Notes: a model not told the origin generated them from the sequence alone. Shown: positions 54,956 to 63,102, counted from the first letter of the stretch. The stretch: DNA of 64,000 nt from Rhizobium freirei PRF 81 (GCF_000359745.1 NZ_AQHN01000011.1:228390-292389), one strand, 5' to 3'. Made by a program: numbers and translations.

Positions 54956-55032
54956 CGGAGTGTAGCGCAGTCTGGTAGCGCACCACGTTCGGGACGTGGG
55001 GGTCGAGTGTTCGAATCACTCCACTCCGACCA
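54956..55032 (+). tRNA. tRNA-Pro (CGG)
   Basis: A complete tRNA with acceptor CGGAGTG/CACTCCG, anticodon stem CCACG/CGTGG around loop TTCGGGA (anticodon CGG), T arm GAGTGTTCGAATCACTC and encoded CCA. It reads CCG codons. It is the likely integration site of the downstream phage. Confidence 0.96.
55000..55032 (+). other. Probable phage attachment site (tRNA-Pro 3' end)
   Basis: The integrase gene begins its 3' end 69 bases from the tRNA, and phage segments of this kind usually integrate by recombination in the tRNA 3' half. The matching repeat at the far end of the element is outside the window, so the exact core cannot be defined. Confidence 0.45.
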
Positions 55033-55100
55033 GCTAAATCAACTACTTAGGTTCCCGACGATCTCATCAGAATTCAGTATCGCACATCTTCCGCACGGCT

Positions 55101-56156
55101 TCAGTAAGCATTTGCGGCATTCTGTTGGAATTCCGGATCATTATGCAGGTAGGTCCGCTCGAATTCCTCGGTCGTGATTCCGAGCGAAGAAGCGGCTTCC
55201 TGGACATCAATCCCTGCATTTGCCAGCCACGTTGCGCGAGTGTGACGCAAGGTATGTGGCGTAACGTCTATACCCAATCCAGCCTCTGTTCGGACGGCCC
55301 TGAACGCCCTGTGCGGCTTTATGACCTTTGCGCCATAATAGTTGATCACATTCAGCGTAGGGCGTTCCTTGTCGATCTTGGCGTCTGCGTCCTTCCAGTA
55401 GTGAAGGAAGGTGAGTAGCCGGGGTGGAATTCGCATTGGCGTTTTCCGCTTATTATGAGCAACGCGCTCGCCTTGGGCCTTTCTATGAAGAACGCCCTTT
55501 TCCAGATCGACCCATCCCCCTGAAGTATTTGGCATCCACTGCAGCCCCAGCATGGCCGACAGGCGCGTTCCGGTATAAACGCCGATAAGCAGAAGTCTAA
55601 CGATGTGGCCGCATTGCTTGATATTCCTAGCGGCGCGGATCATGTCGGCAACTTCCTTGCGGGTAAGCCAGCGTTCGCGTGGCGGGCTTTTCTCCGGAAG
55701 CGTAATCTTCGGCAGAAGATCAAGCGTATGCTCGGCATGATAATAATTTGCTGCCGCTCGAAGGACCTCCAAGTCCCGTCTCGCGCCGCCCGTATTCCCG
55801 CGATGATCCACGTACGAGCGGCATGTTTTGCCGCGGATATCGGCAACAACCATCTTCCCGAAGAATTCATTCAGACGCCCCAAGGCCGCTTTCGTCTCTT
55901 TCGGGCGTGCCGTGGCATCTGCCTTCTCGTCAAAATAAACGAGAATAAGATCCCCTATCGTGATCTCAGCGGCACGACCGCCGCGCTTGGGCTCATATTT
56001 TTCCGAGAGGTATTGGTGGAGCTTTCTTTCAGCTTCTGCAGCCTGGCCCTCACTGCATCCTGTGCGGATATCGGTTGTCCCGTCTCGGATAATCCAGACG
56101 TTGGATTTTCCGTCTTTCCTGAGATAGAGCCTTGGTGGCTTTCGCTTTTGCGGCAT
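55101..56156 (-). CDS. Tyrosine recombinase / phage integrase
   Basis: A 351-residue site-specific recombinase that should integrate and excise the element at tRNA-Pro. An N-terminal arm-type domain (1-65) and core-binding helices (65-150) precede the catalytic domain. Catalytic residues are Arg198 in YTGTRLSAML, His301 and Arg304 in TPHTLRHTRATWL, and the nucleophile Tyr336 in FERTYLHND. The His/Trp usually near LGH is not obvious here (SSLGITTE). Its 5' end overlaps the excisionase-like gene by about 200 bases in another frame. Confidence 0.92.
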   Translation of the reverse strand: MPQKRKPPRLYLRKDGKSNVWIIRDGTTDIRTGCSEGQAAEAERKLHQYLSEKYEPKRGGRAAEITIGDLILVYFDEKADATARPKETKAALGRLNEFFGKMVVADIRGKTCRSYVDHRGNTGGARRDLEVLRAAANYYHAEHTLDLLPKITLPEKSPPRERWLTRKEVADMIRAARNIKQCGHIVRLLLIGVYTGTRLSAMLGLQWMPNTSGGWVDLEKGVLHRKAQGERVAHNKRKTPMRIPPRLLTFLHYWKDADAKIDKERPTLNVINYYGAKVIKPHRAFRAVRTEAGLGIDVTPHTLRHTRATWLANAGIDVQEAASSLGITTEEFERTYLHNDPEFQQNAANAY

Positions 56157-56347
56157 TTTTCGATCATCCTCTTGACTCCGTTGTGGGTGACGAAATCCTT
56201 GTTGGCGATCCTGATAAGCTCTAGATTGCCTTTCCTGGCCTCCGTTCGAAGGGCAGATTTCGTCAGGCGACCACGAAAGAACAATTGGCAGGCATCTTCA
56301 AGAGTGACGGGTTCATCGTCACCGATATCCAAGGCGGCAAGTGTCAT
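55955..56347 (-). CDS. Excisionase-like protein overlapping the integrase gene
   Basis: A 130-residue protein. The N-terminal 65 residues (PVTLEDACQLFFRGRLTKSALRTEARKGNLELIRIANKDFVTHNG) form a winged-helix type found next to rhizobial integrases and likely to bend att DNA as an excisionase. The Ser/Arg-rich tail runs through the first 200 bases of the integrase gene in a different frame. The tail pattern (AQDAVRARLQKLKESS) recalls other such proteins, supporting a real overlap. Its ATG overlaps the preceding stop codon. Confidence 0.75.
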   Translation of the reverse strand: MTLAALDIGDDEPVTLEDACQLFFRGRLTKSALRTEARKGNLELIRIANKDFVTHNGVKRMIEKCRKSESHQGSISGKTENPTSGLSETGQPISAQDAVRARLQKLKESSTNTSRKNMSPSAAVVPLRSR

Positions 56348-56505
56348 TTGTCCTCGCCCTCCCTATCCAACCTGTCCGGATCAATGCCAGCCTTCAGGAG
56401 TTCGGCGCGGAGACGAAGCCTTTCTCGTTCGCGCTTTGCATCTAAATATTGCTCCGATACGCACCAGATAGCGTATAAACCGAACATACACACGAGACCG
56501 ATCAT
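56344..56505 (-). CDS. Small phage membrane protein
   Basis: A 53-residue frame with a hydrophobic N-terminus (MIGLVCMFGLYAIWCV) and a charged helical C-terminus (DAKRERERLRLRAELLKAGIDPDRLDREG). It starts by an ATGA overlap with the gene before and ends by an ATGA overlap with the excisionase-like gene, and GGAGGAAGG precedes its ATG. Probably a single-helix inner membrane protein. Function unknown. Confidence 0.65.
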   Translation of the reverse strand: MIGLVCMFGLYAIWCVSEQYLDAKRERERLRLRAELLKAGIDPDRLDREGEDK

Positions 56506-56738
56506 CCTTCCTCCTTGCCAATGTTGGCCTTATGTTCTTGCAAAGGAGTAGGGGCGGAATCGGAGAGGGCGCTGCGACCGGCATTGCTGATGTAAACCGT
56601 CCTGCCAACAATCTCGATCAGATTGGCGAGCCAAAGGCGATTGATTAGCTTTTCATCGCAATCGCTGATCCAGGCAGGTCCAATTTCGTTCCGGCGCCGC
56701 AGAAACGTCCTGTCGTTAGCTGTCAGCTTCACCATCAT
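56502..56738 (-). CDS. Hypothetical phage protein (winged-helix-like)
   Basis: A 78-residue protein with no named domain. LTANDRTFLRRRNEIGPAWI and LINRLWLANLIEIVGRTVYISNAGRSAL have the look of a small winged-helix protein, but I cannot place it. It is joined to both neighbours by ATGA overlaps. Confidence 0.55.
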   Translation of the reverse strand: MMVKLTANDRTFLRRRNEIGPAWISDCDEKLINRLWLANLIEIVGRTVYISNAGRSALSDSAPTPLQEHKANIGKEEG

Positions 56739-57142
56739 CTCCCCTCCAGCCTAGAGAGGAGGGCGCGGACGGCAAAAAGATCGCCGGCAGTGAGCCGATT
56801 TTCCTGCTCGGGATTATCGAGCGCCAGAACCAGATCGGAAGCGTTCCAATTGCGCGCGAAAAGCTCTCCGGCCATTTTACTTAGCGGCCCCAGCACCCTT
56901 TTCACCTCCTCTATAAGGTCGTCGGTGCGTTGGCGCTCGGCCTGAGCCTGAGAGACCCGTAGGAGGTTTTGTGTGGCGTGTTTTGCGGAGAGCCGATGGC
57001 CGGCAAGCTGGGCTGCCAAATCGGACCTGAGGCGCTCGATCTCGTCTGCCGCATCATCGCAAAGCCCATAATCCCCCTTCGAAGATTTAAGGCTACCGAG
57101 GCCGTTCGCGCAGGCCCGCAGGCGTTCAACGATATCGCTCAT
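56735..57142 (-). CDS. Hypothetical phage protein, coiled-coil rich
   Basis: A 135-residue protein that begins MSDIVERLRACANGLG and continues with DDAADEIERLRSDLAAQL, a pattern common to small phage proteins of unknown function. The middle is probably coiled coil. It overlaps both neighbours by ATGA. Confidence 0.65.
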   Translation of the reverse strand: MSDIVERLRACANGLGSLKSSKGDYGLCDDAADEIERLRSDLAAQLAGHRLSAKHATQNLLRVSQAQAERQRTDDLIEEVKRVLGPLSKMAGELFARNWNASDLVLALDNPEQENRLTAGDLFAVRALLSRLEGR

Positions 57143-57699
57143 CCCTCGGCTCCTTCCTTTAGGATGGAGGGAGGGGAAGGACGATGACGCCAATGTGTCG
57201 GTATCACGCCGACTGACGTTTCCCCGCTGGTGCCAAAGCCTCTATCGCCCCAAACGGCCCAATATTGACGACTGGCGCTCCACCAGACATCGGTCACCCT
57301 TTCAGCGCCAAAGCGGTTCACCTCAATGACATCGATCTTTGTTCCGTCCTTCGGCGCAGTCTCGATCGGCAACCACCCATCGCCGTTTCCGGCTTCTGGG
57401 AGAGGGGCGTGGAGAGCAGCGCGCAGATTGCCTAGTTCGTCGCTTATGATGGCACGCTTGCCGATTTCGATGCGGACGCTAGTGTCGTCTGGCAAATCTT
57501 CGGTGCCGTCGTTGAGCCAGTCGGCAATGAGATCCGCTGCGCTTCCAATTTCAACGGCGTCACGGATTGCCTTCACGGCAGCATTGAACAGCTTTGGAGC
57601 ATGCCACTTCGGGTCGAAGATCACTGTATCTGGGCCGGGATAGTTCCGGACGAAATATTCGGTGAAGGCAGACAGAGCCTTATCGTGTGGTGTGGTCAT
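57139..57699 (-). CDS. Hypothetical phage protein with DUF551-like segment
   Basis: A 186-residue protein. The C-terminal half contains WLPIETAPKDGTKIDVI and DVWWSASRQYWAVWGD, the pattern of the DUF551 group of phage proteins. The N-terminal 90 residues are not recognised. Function unknown. Joined to neighbours by ATGA overlaps. Confidence 0.65.
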   Translation of the reverse strand: MTTPHDKALSAFTEYFVRNYPGPDTVIFDPKWHAPKLFNAAVKAIRDAVEIGSAADLIADWLNDGTEDLPDDTSVRIEIGKRAIISDELGNLRAALHAPLPEAGNGDGWLPIETAPKDGTKIDVIEVNRFGAERVTDVWWSASRQYWAVWGDRGFGTSGETSVGVIPTHWRHRPSPPSILKEGAEG

Positions 57700-57983
57700 T
57701 GGGAGGAGTCCTTTATCGCGGGCAACGACGTGAAGACGACTTCGACGCCAATATCCCTCAGATGAGCAGCGAGCCTGCCATAGACTGCCGATTTTCGTTC
57801 GTGAACGCCTCGCGACATGCAGGCGGTAATCAGCGCGTCGGTGATCTCTAGGCCATACGGCTTGGGGTCGCCAATTCGGGGTGCGCGCGCGAGGCCGTGG
57901 ACATCCGCAAGCTTATCTTGGTAGCAACGGCCACCTTCGATCCACCAGCAGCCTTTGCAGGGGAGGTTATCTAAGCCGGCCAT
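57696..57983 (-). CDS. Small Cys-containing phage protein
   Basis: A 95-residue protein. A short N-terminal segment CKGCWWIEGGRCYQD could bind zinc. The rest has no known motif. ATG at 57983 lies one base after the preceding stop codon; the gene ends by an ATGA overlap. Function unknown. Confidence 0.62.
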   Translation of the reverse strand: MAGLDNLPCKGCWWIEGGRCYQDKLADVHGLARAPRIGDPKPYGLEITDALITACMSRGVHERKSAVYGRLAAHLRDIGVEVVFTSLPAIKDSSQ

Positions 57984-57984
57984 C

Positions 57985-58281
57985 CTACGCCTCCTCTTGG
58001 GCAAGCTTGGCCCGGAGGGTGGCTGAAACCGGTCGAAGCTTGAAGAAACCTTCCGCCGCAACGGTCGCATGCCCAAGGCAACCAGCCAGAACGGTGATGT
58101 TGTCCTTGGCCGAATCCTTCGAATATTTCGACTGGATGTGAACCGCAGCGGTCAGCAGCATCATGATGCAATCGGCTGGATCAGCATTCACATTCTGGCA
58201 GATGGCTTGGGCTACTGCCTCGATCGCCAGAACACGCTCGCGCGGATCTTGGGGGATTTTTCCTTTGATCTCGATTTCCAT
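57985..58281 (-). CDS. Hypothetical phage protein
   Basis: A 98-residue, probably helical protein (RVLAIEAVAQAICQNVNADPADCIMMLLTAAVHIQSKYSKD). It starts in a TAATG junction with the gene before. No domain recognised. Confidence 0.62.
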   Translation of the reverse strand: MEIEIKGKIPQDPRERVLAIEAVAQAICQNVNADPADCIMMLLTAAVHIQSKYSKDSAKDNITVLAGCLGHATVAAEGFFKLRPVSATLRAKLAQEEA

Positions 58282-59315
58282 TACTTGCCTTCCCCCTGCT
58301 GCTGGAGGGCGGCGCGGAGAGGAGCGTTGATGGCTTTGCTCATTTCAATGTTGATGCAGGCGAAATCCCAATAGCTGGCTAATTCGACGCGACCTTCATC
58401 CCCAATCTGAGCTGGAATAAAATGGAAGTTGACCCAGACGTGATCTTGCCCAGCAATAAACCCAAGGCGCTCAGCTTCCAACAAAATCGCATCAGCCTGC
58501 TCACTGACATCATCTTCTACGATATCGAAGCTGCGCGGGAAGCTCGGAAGAACATGAGCGCCATGCTCGTTACGACCGTCAAGGAAGAGAACGCAGAACG
58601 GCTGTGTTAGGATTTCCACCCGCAGCGCCTCTATCTCTGTGGAGGGGGATGGGGCGGCGGTCAAATCATCGCAATCACGGCAGATTGAATGACGACCTTC
58701 TTTCCCAGTTCCGTCGCAAGTATGACACGTTGACGTGGCGGAAAGTGCAATTTGTGCGTCAGCTAGGATTTCGTCAGGAGATCCGGACCCAGATATGCCC
58801 AACATCGTGCACATGATTTCGACTGTGTGATGCCACTCTTTCGCCCAGCGCTCGTAATCCTTCTCCGTCCCTCTCTCTACAGGAGAGCCGAGAGAGGGGC
58901 GGATGCGGGCCTCCGTCAGATCATAAAAGGCGCGTTGGCGGTCTGGGTCGCTCGAATGCTCGATTGTGTAGCCTAGTATGCCGTCAACAATCTCTACAGC
59001 CAATGTGCGAGTATCTGCCTTGACGCTCACCGGCTGCGGCGCTGCTACGGCGTAGAGGGGGATATCTGGATGGTACGGAAGTGGCTCGCCCCACATAATA
59101 ATATTTGCGCCGGGGTTGTCCTTTACTTTCTGCAATTGCTCGCGCGTCGTCCACGCCACCGGCTCTCCTGGTAGGGATGTAAAGGCTCTCTCGATCTGGC
59201 TTTCCGTGAGCTTTCCGGCACCTTCGCCGCTGATTGTAACCTGCACCCAATCTTCGTCTTCACGGATATTGTTTATGTCGGCATAAAACCTTGTTTCAGA
59301 GTTATTCGTGATCAT
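58281..59315 (-). CDS. Hypothetical phage protein with DnaJ-like Cys motif
   Basis: A 344-residue protein, the largest unassigned gene in this segment. It contains a segment STCHTCDGTGKEGRHSICRDC that resembles one CxxCxGxG zinc-finger repeat of DnaJ, at about residues 205-225. An N-terminal stretch GEPVAWTTREQLQKVKDNPGANIIMWGEPLPYHPDIPLYAV resembles phage DUF-type proteins. Function unknown. It ends in a TAATG junction. Confidence 0.65.
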   Translation of the reverse strand: MITNNSETRFYADINNIREDEDWVQVTISGEGAGKLTESQIERAFTSLPGEPVAWTTREQLQKVKDNPGANIIMWGEPLPYHPDIPLYAVAAPQPVSVKADTRTLAVEIVDGILGYTIEHSSDPDRQRAFYDLTEARIRPSLGSPVERGTEKDYERWAKEWHHTVEIMCTMLGISGSGSPDEILADAQIALSATSTCHTCDGTGKEGRHSICRDCDDLTAAPSPSTEIEALRVEILTQPFCVLFLDGRNEHGAHVLPSFPRSFDIVEDDVSEQADAILLEAERLGFIAGQDHVWVNFHFIPAQIGDEGRVELASYWDFACINIEMSKAINAPLRAALQQQGEGK

Positions 59316-59526
59316 GGTCGGCTTCCTTGGAGAGCGGCGCACGCTTTTCGATCATCGGGGAGACGAGATCCTTGGACTCAAACCAGATCGCAGTCGATGA
59401 ACCGTCGGCGTGATCGAAGCTGATGAACCAACTATGCTTGCCGAGACGTTCGAGATGAGCGCCCTTGGTGGCAACGATCTCATCCAACTTTCCCTTGTCG
59501 GTTATGGTCACGCGATCGGCGCTCAC
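59302..59526 (-). CDS. Small hypothetical phage protein
   Basis: A 74-residue protein: VSADRVTITDKGKLDEIVATKGAHLERLGKHSWFISFDHADG. The GTG start at 59526 overlaps the nuclease stop codon (GTGA) with GAGGATCGAAC upstream. A longer frame from 59631 overlaps the nuclease in another frame and is less likely. No domain recognised. Confidence 0.6.
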   Translation of the reverse strand: MSADRVTITDKGKLDEIVATKGAHLERLGKHSWFISFDHADGSSTAIWFESKDLVSPMIEKRAPLSKEADHDHE

Positions 59527-59948
59527 TGTTCGATCCTCTCGCGAAGACGGCCGGCCATCGCCAAGCCAGAGTTGATTTTTGCAACGACCCAAGGGAGAGC
59601 GTCGGTTCCGCGCTCGCAGAACGCGCCCCAAATGATCGTTGCTAGCTCGTGTGGGTTGATCCCGTGATCAGACCAGAAGGCCATTTCGCCGCCGGGGTAA
59701 TCATGGCTGGCACGATGTTCCTCGGCTGTGAGCGGAAGTACCCAACGATCCGGAGCCTTGGTGCCCTTTCCCCGCCCATAGTGGAGATAGTAGGTATCGG
59801 CTTCCGATAGGTGAGCTGCCTGAACAGGATACTTGCCAGAGATCACGCTTGGGCAGTCGTGAATGAAGGCAATATAGTCCTTCGATTTCGACGGCTTTGC
59901 CTTCGGCGTCGGTGCGAAATTGGTGTTTGCTATACGGAAGGCGCTCAT
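59523..59948 (-). CDS. Putative HNH/Ref-like nuclease
   Basis: A 141-residue protein. The segment HDCPSVISGKYPVQAAHLSEADTYYLHYGRGKGTKAPDRWVLPLTAEEHRASHD has the spacing of a His-Me finger nuclease related to P1 Ref or DUF968: a Cys, an AHL motif, KAPD followed by VxPL and a final HxxxH. It could cut DNA during recombination or replication. It follows the DUF5131 gene by an ATGA overlap. Confidence 0.65.
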   Translation of the reverse strand: MSAFRIANTNFAPTPKAKPSKSKDYIAFIHDCPSVISGKYPVQAAHLSEADTYYLHYGRGKGTKAPDRWVLPLTAEEHRASHDYPGGEMAFWSDHGINPHELATIIWGAFCERGTDALPWVVAKINSGLAMAGRLRERIEQ

Positions 59949-60931
59949 GCGGATACCTCCGGAAAGGCATCATGCGTTACGCCGTCGAGCACGCGGCCAG
60001 CGAACTTCTTTCCGACTTTCTGCATCGGCCAGCCGTCGTCTACTCGATCGCCAAAGGTGTTGATGCGGCAGAAGCCGACGGTGTCGGTCGGCCACTCACC
60101 ATCGTTCGCCTGCGTGGGTAACCATTCGCCATTCTGCTTGTGGTGGAATGGAACGCGATATCGTGCGCACTGGTCACGCAGAGATCGGAACCATGTCGGA
60201 TGGGTCGGACGCGCCTTGTGGCCACCTTGATCAGTTTCGCCACCCGTGATCACCCAATCGATCGTTGGAGACGTCCAACTCGTCGACACATTGATGCCGC
60301 ACTCGGATCGGCTACGAGGCACGCCTCCGCTGGTCACTGCCCCAGATAATGCATTGATCCAAGGCTTCGCCGCCGGATTGAATTCGCGCAGGGCGGTCAG
60401 GTCGATCGGGCCCAGCAGAGGTTCACAGGACAGGAAGGCAAACTCTGGATTGATAGCGGCCTTCGCATCGAGCAATGCGGGAACGTTGATGTCGGCCCGC
60501 TTTTGGTCCTCGATCGTCGTTCCGATCGCGGCATTGCTCGGCAAGCCTCCGGCCTTGTCTGCAAGCTCGATGATGTTCTGCGGGCGCTTGGTCAGCAGGA
60601 GATAGACGAGGCGCGGCGTCTTGCGCATCACCTCGAAAGCATCGGCGCGCCACTGCGGATTGACTTGATTATCGAAGATGTCGGCAAGGCTGGCGCAGAA
60701 GATGAACGGTCGGTCGCCTTCCTTCTCGGCCTGACCCTGCCAGCGGAACGGATCGTTCCATGTGTGGACGCTGGTCCGTACGCGGGGCGCATTCCCCCAC
60801 TGAACCTTCCGATAGCGCTTGTCCATCAGCGCTTCGGCATAGCATCCGTCGCATGCAGGACTGACCTTGGTGCATCCCATCCAAGGGTTCCAAGTATGAC
60901 GGGTCCAAGAGATTGCGGAGTTCTCAGCCAT
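59945..60931 (-). CDS. DUF5131 (phage Gp37/Gp68) family protein
   Basis: A 328-residue protein. It begins SAISWTRHTWNPWMGCTKVSPACDGCYAE, with a radical-SAM-like C-x6-C-x2-C arrangement near residues 20-30. FIFCASLADIFDNQV, VYLLLTKRP, FLSCEPLLGPI and DWVITGGE complete the family pattern. Gp37/Gp68 proteins occur in many phages; a nucleotide- or DNA-modifying role is suspected but unproven. Confidence 0.85.
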   Translation of the reverse strand: MAENSAISWTRHTWNPWMGCTKVSPACDGCYAEALMDKRYRKVQWGNAPRVRTSVHTWNDPFRWQGQAEKEGDRPFIFCASLADIFDNQVNPQWRADAFEVMRKTPRLVYLLLTKRPQNIIELADKAGGLPSNAAIGTTIEDQKRADINVPALLDAKAAINPEFAFLSCEPLLGPIDLTALREFNPAAKPWINALSGAVTSGGVPRSRSECGINVSTSWTSPTIDWVITGGETDQGGHKARPTHPTWFRSLRDQCARYRVPFHHKQNGEWLPTQANDGEWPTDTVGFCRINTFGDRVDDGWPMQKVGKKFAGRVLDGVTHDAFPEVSA

Positions 60932-60988
60932 ATGTGCGCCTCCATATCCAAGACAGCCAGGAGAGACGAAGAGAGGAAAGGGTTGGGC

Positions 60989-62065
60989 TCATGCCGCACC
61001 GCCCAGCTCAGCAGTTGAGCAATCCAGAACGTCGATTGCGACATAGCTGCGAGCTTCATCAATCGTCCGCTTGCCGGCAAATACCGCCTTGAAGGCGACA
61101 GTGACGGAAGACATTTTCGCCCATTGCGACTTGTGGATGACATCGGCCTTGTAGCTGGCGGTCATTTCTTCGATGATGTCGGATTTGACGGCCGCATCCA
61201 GATCGCGGTCGGCGAGGGTGGTGAATGCCTTCAGCGCAAATTCCATAAGGTGCTTGCGAAGATCGGCATCAGAAAGGGGAGCGTCCGACGACGGAGAGGA
61301 GGGCGCATCGTCGGACGCTGCGGAAGCGGAAAGGGCACCGCTGTCCGCTGTATCCGGCTCGGATGGCGTCGGGCCGGAATTGGGATTGTCAGTCAGGATT
61401 TCGCCGTTGAGAGCGCTTTCGGTCTCGGACTGGACGAATGAGGCGTCAAAGCCTTCACGCTCGCCATCGGGCTCCTGCGCAGCTTCACGAGCTGCCTGAA
61501 GACGATCCTGAAGGGTTACTGGCTTAGCAGGAGTAACATCCTTCATGCGTTCGTATTCATCCGGCTCCATGATGCCGGAGAAACCGAAGGCATAACGGGC
61601 GCACTGGATGGCCGCTTTGTGGCGAAGCATCCTGTTTGGCCATTTCTTCCAAGGGTCAGTCTGGCGGAAGCATTCGGACATGTATTCAATGACAGTCGTG
61701 GGGCGCTGACGATCTTTGCGGTACATCTTGCATTCGACCGAATGCAGTTTGCCATCAGCCCCGTTCGTGTCGACAAACTCCATACCGTCGAACTGCGGGT
61801 GGGAGTTAATCAGGTTCATCCAACCATCGATTGAAACTATAGGTGTAATGCCGCCACGATCCGGGAAAGCGTAGATTTCCTTAGTCAGTGGGTTGAGGTC
61901 ATATTCTTTGGCGACCATCAGGAAGGCGGCAAACTGCTCATTTGAGCACTCGCCCTTAATCACGGTAGCCTTGATGGCATTAACGAATGCGGTTGGCTCC
62001 ATGTCGTATTTGGCAGCCATGGAATCTACGAGCGAACGCTTTTGGATTGTTGCAATCTGGTTCAT
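60989..62065 (-). CDS. bet: Phage recombination protein Bet (RecT family annealase)
   Basis: A 358-residue single-strand annealing protein. The N-terminal 190 residues are the Bet core (AAFLMVAKEYDLNPLTKEIYAFPDRGGITPIVSIDGWMNLINSHPQFDGMEF and KKWPNRMLRHKAAIQCARYAFGF). Then comes a 70-residue Ser/Asp/Pro-rich linker and a helical C-terminal domain not seen in lambda Bet (261 residues). It lies directly after the RecE-like exonuclease, with one base of overlap (TGATG). Confidence 0.93.
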   Translation of the reverse strand: MNQIATIQKRSLVDSMAAKYDMEPTAFVNAIKATVIKGECSNEQFAAFLMVAKEYDLNPLTKEIYAFPDRGGITPIVSIDGWMNLINSHPQFDGMEFVDTNGADGKLHSVECKMYRKDRQRPTTVIEYMSECFRQTDPWKKWPNRMLRHKAAIQCARYAFGFSGIMEPDEYERMKDVTPAKPVTLQDRLQAAREAAQEPDGEREGFDASFVQSETESALNGEILTDNPNSGPTPSEPDTADSGALSASAASDDAPSSPSSDAPLSDADLRKHLMEFALKAFTTLADRDLDAAVKSDIIEEMTASYKADVIHKSQWAKMSSVTVAFKAVFAGKRTIDEARSYVAIDVLDCSTAELGGAA

Positions 62066-63060
62066 CACGCGGCCTCCGAGGGGATGGACGGTTCACGTTC
62101 GATCTGCTTGTCGAACCAATCAGGAGAGGAAAGAGTGACGCCGCTTCCATAATAGGTTGGCCAGACGCCCGAGCCGATGCATTCGGCGAAGACGTTGATT
62201 GCGGCACGAAGCTGGCGCATCCCGAGATCAATTAATTGCGGATCGATCGGTTTGATGTTGTAGGCCCACGGGCGCTTCGTCTCGATGAAGAGCAAGACGT
62301 GATCAGTGACTCGCTTCTTCGTCAATATCCCCAGACCCATACATGCTAGGGCGAGCTGCATGTGATAGCCGTAGCCGATGGTGGAACGTTGGCACCCGAT
62401 CTCGCTAGCATCTGAGGTGGTTTTTAGGTCGGCTATGAAGCCATCGGCAGGAATCGAATCCGGGCGAGATTTCAACCAGACGCCAGTCTTTTCATCTTTC
62501 CAGATGATAGAGCGCTCGATGCGGCCGCGTAGCAGATCAACGAATGTCTGATCTCCCGAGATACGCTCTGCCATGCCTTGGATATTGATGATGTCGTCAG
62601 GTACGAGGACTGTCTTGCCAGCGTCCATCTGTGCAGATTTCCATTCCTGAGAATCCTTTGTGCGCCAATCCTTCCACTCGGTCGGTCGAATGACGTACTC
62701 GTTACGAAAGCCGTCTTCGGAAAGTAGAAGCGTGTGAACTGCCCGACCTAGATTGAAATGCTCTTTCGTCTCTTCCGGAGCGCGGTTAGGATTTAGATAG
62801 CTCTGGTCCCAATATTGCAGGGGGCAGCCATTGGGGGGCGTAAGCTGGCGAAGACCACTGGAAGAGATAGACGGACCATCACAGCAATCCGAATGATAAA
62901 CGGACATCGGAACACGAGCCCAAACGCCCGGTCCGGTGATCTTGCCGCCGTCATACATCTTTTCGCCATTGGCTCGCTGCTGGACAATGCGCTCCATGAT
63001 GCTGTTGTATTTGCTGCCCAAGACTTTTTCGGAACCCGGACGGTCGATGATCTTCGCCAT
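62065..63060 (-). CDS. RecE-like PD-(D/E)XK exonuclease
   Basis: A 331-residue nuclease of the exodeoxyribonuclease VIII/RecE type. The core motif is KSRPDSIPADGFIADLKTTSDASE (Asp and D-x-K) at about residues 199-222, followed by the Gln helix YGYHMQLALA. An N-terminal region with GPSISSSGLRQL and FNLGRAVHTLLL is typical of the family. It should degrade the 5' strand at double-strand ends and hand the single strand to Bet. Confidence 0.88.
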   Translation of the reverse strand: MAKIIDRPGSEKVLGSKYNSIMERIVQQRANGEKMYDGGKITGPGVWARVPMSVYHSDCCDGPSISSSGLRQLTPPNGCPLQYWDQSYLNPNRAPEETKEHFNLGRAVHTLLLSEDGFRNEYVIRPTEWKDWRTKDSQEWKSAQMDAGKTVLVPDDIINIQGMAERISGDQTFVDLLRGRIERSIIWKDEKTGVWLKSRPDSIPADGFIADLKTTSDASEIGCQRSTIGYGYHMQLALACMGLGILTKKRVTDHVLLFIETKRPWAYNIKPIDPQLIDLGMRQLRAAINVFAECIGSGVWPTYYGSGVTLSSPDWFDKQIEREPSIPSEAA

Positions 63061-63102
63061 AACGGCTCACTCCTGTTGAAATAGAAGGTTTTTCGATGCC
63101 GC

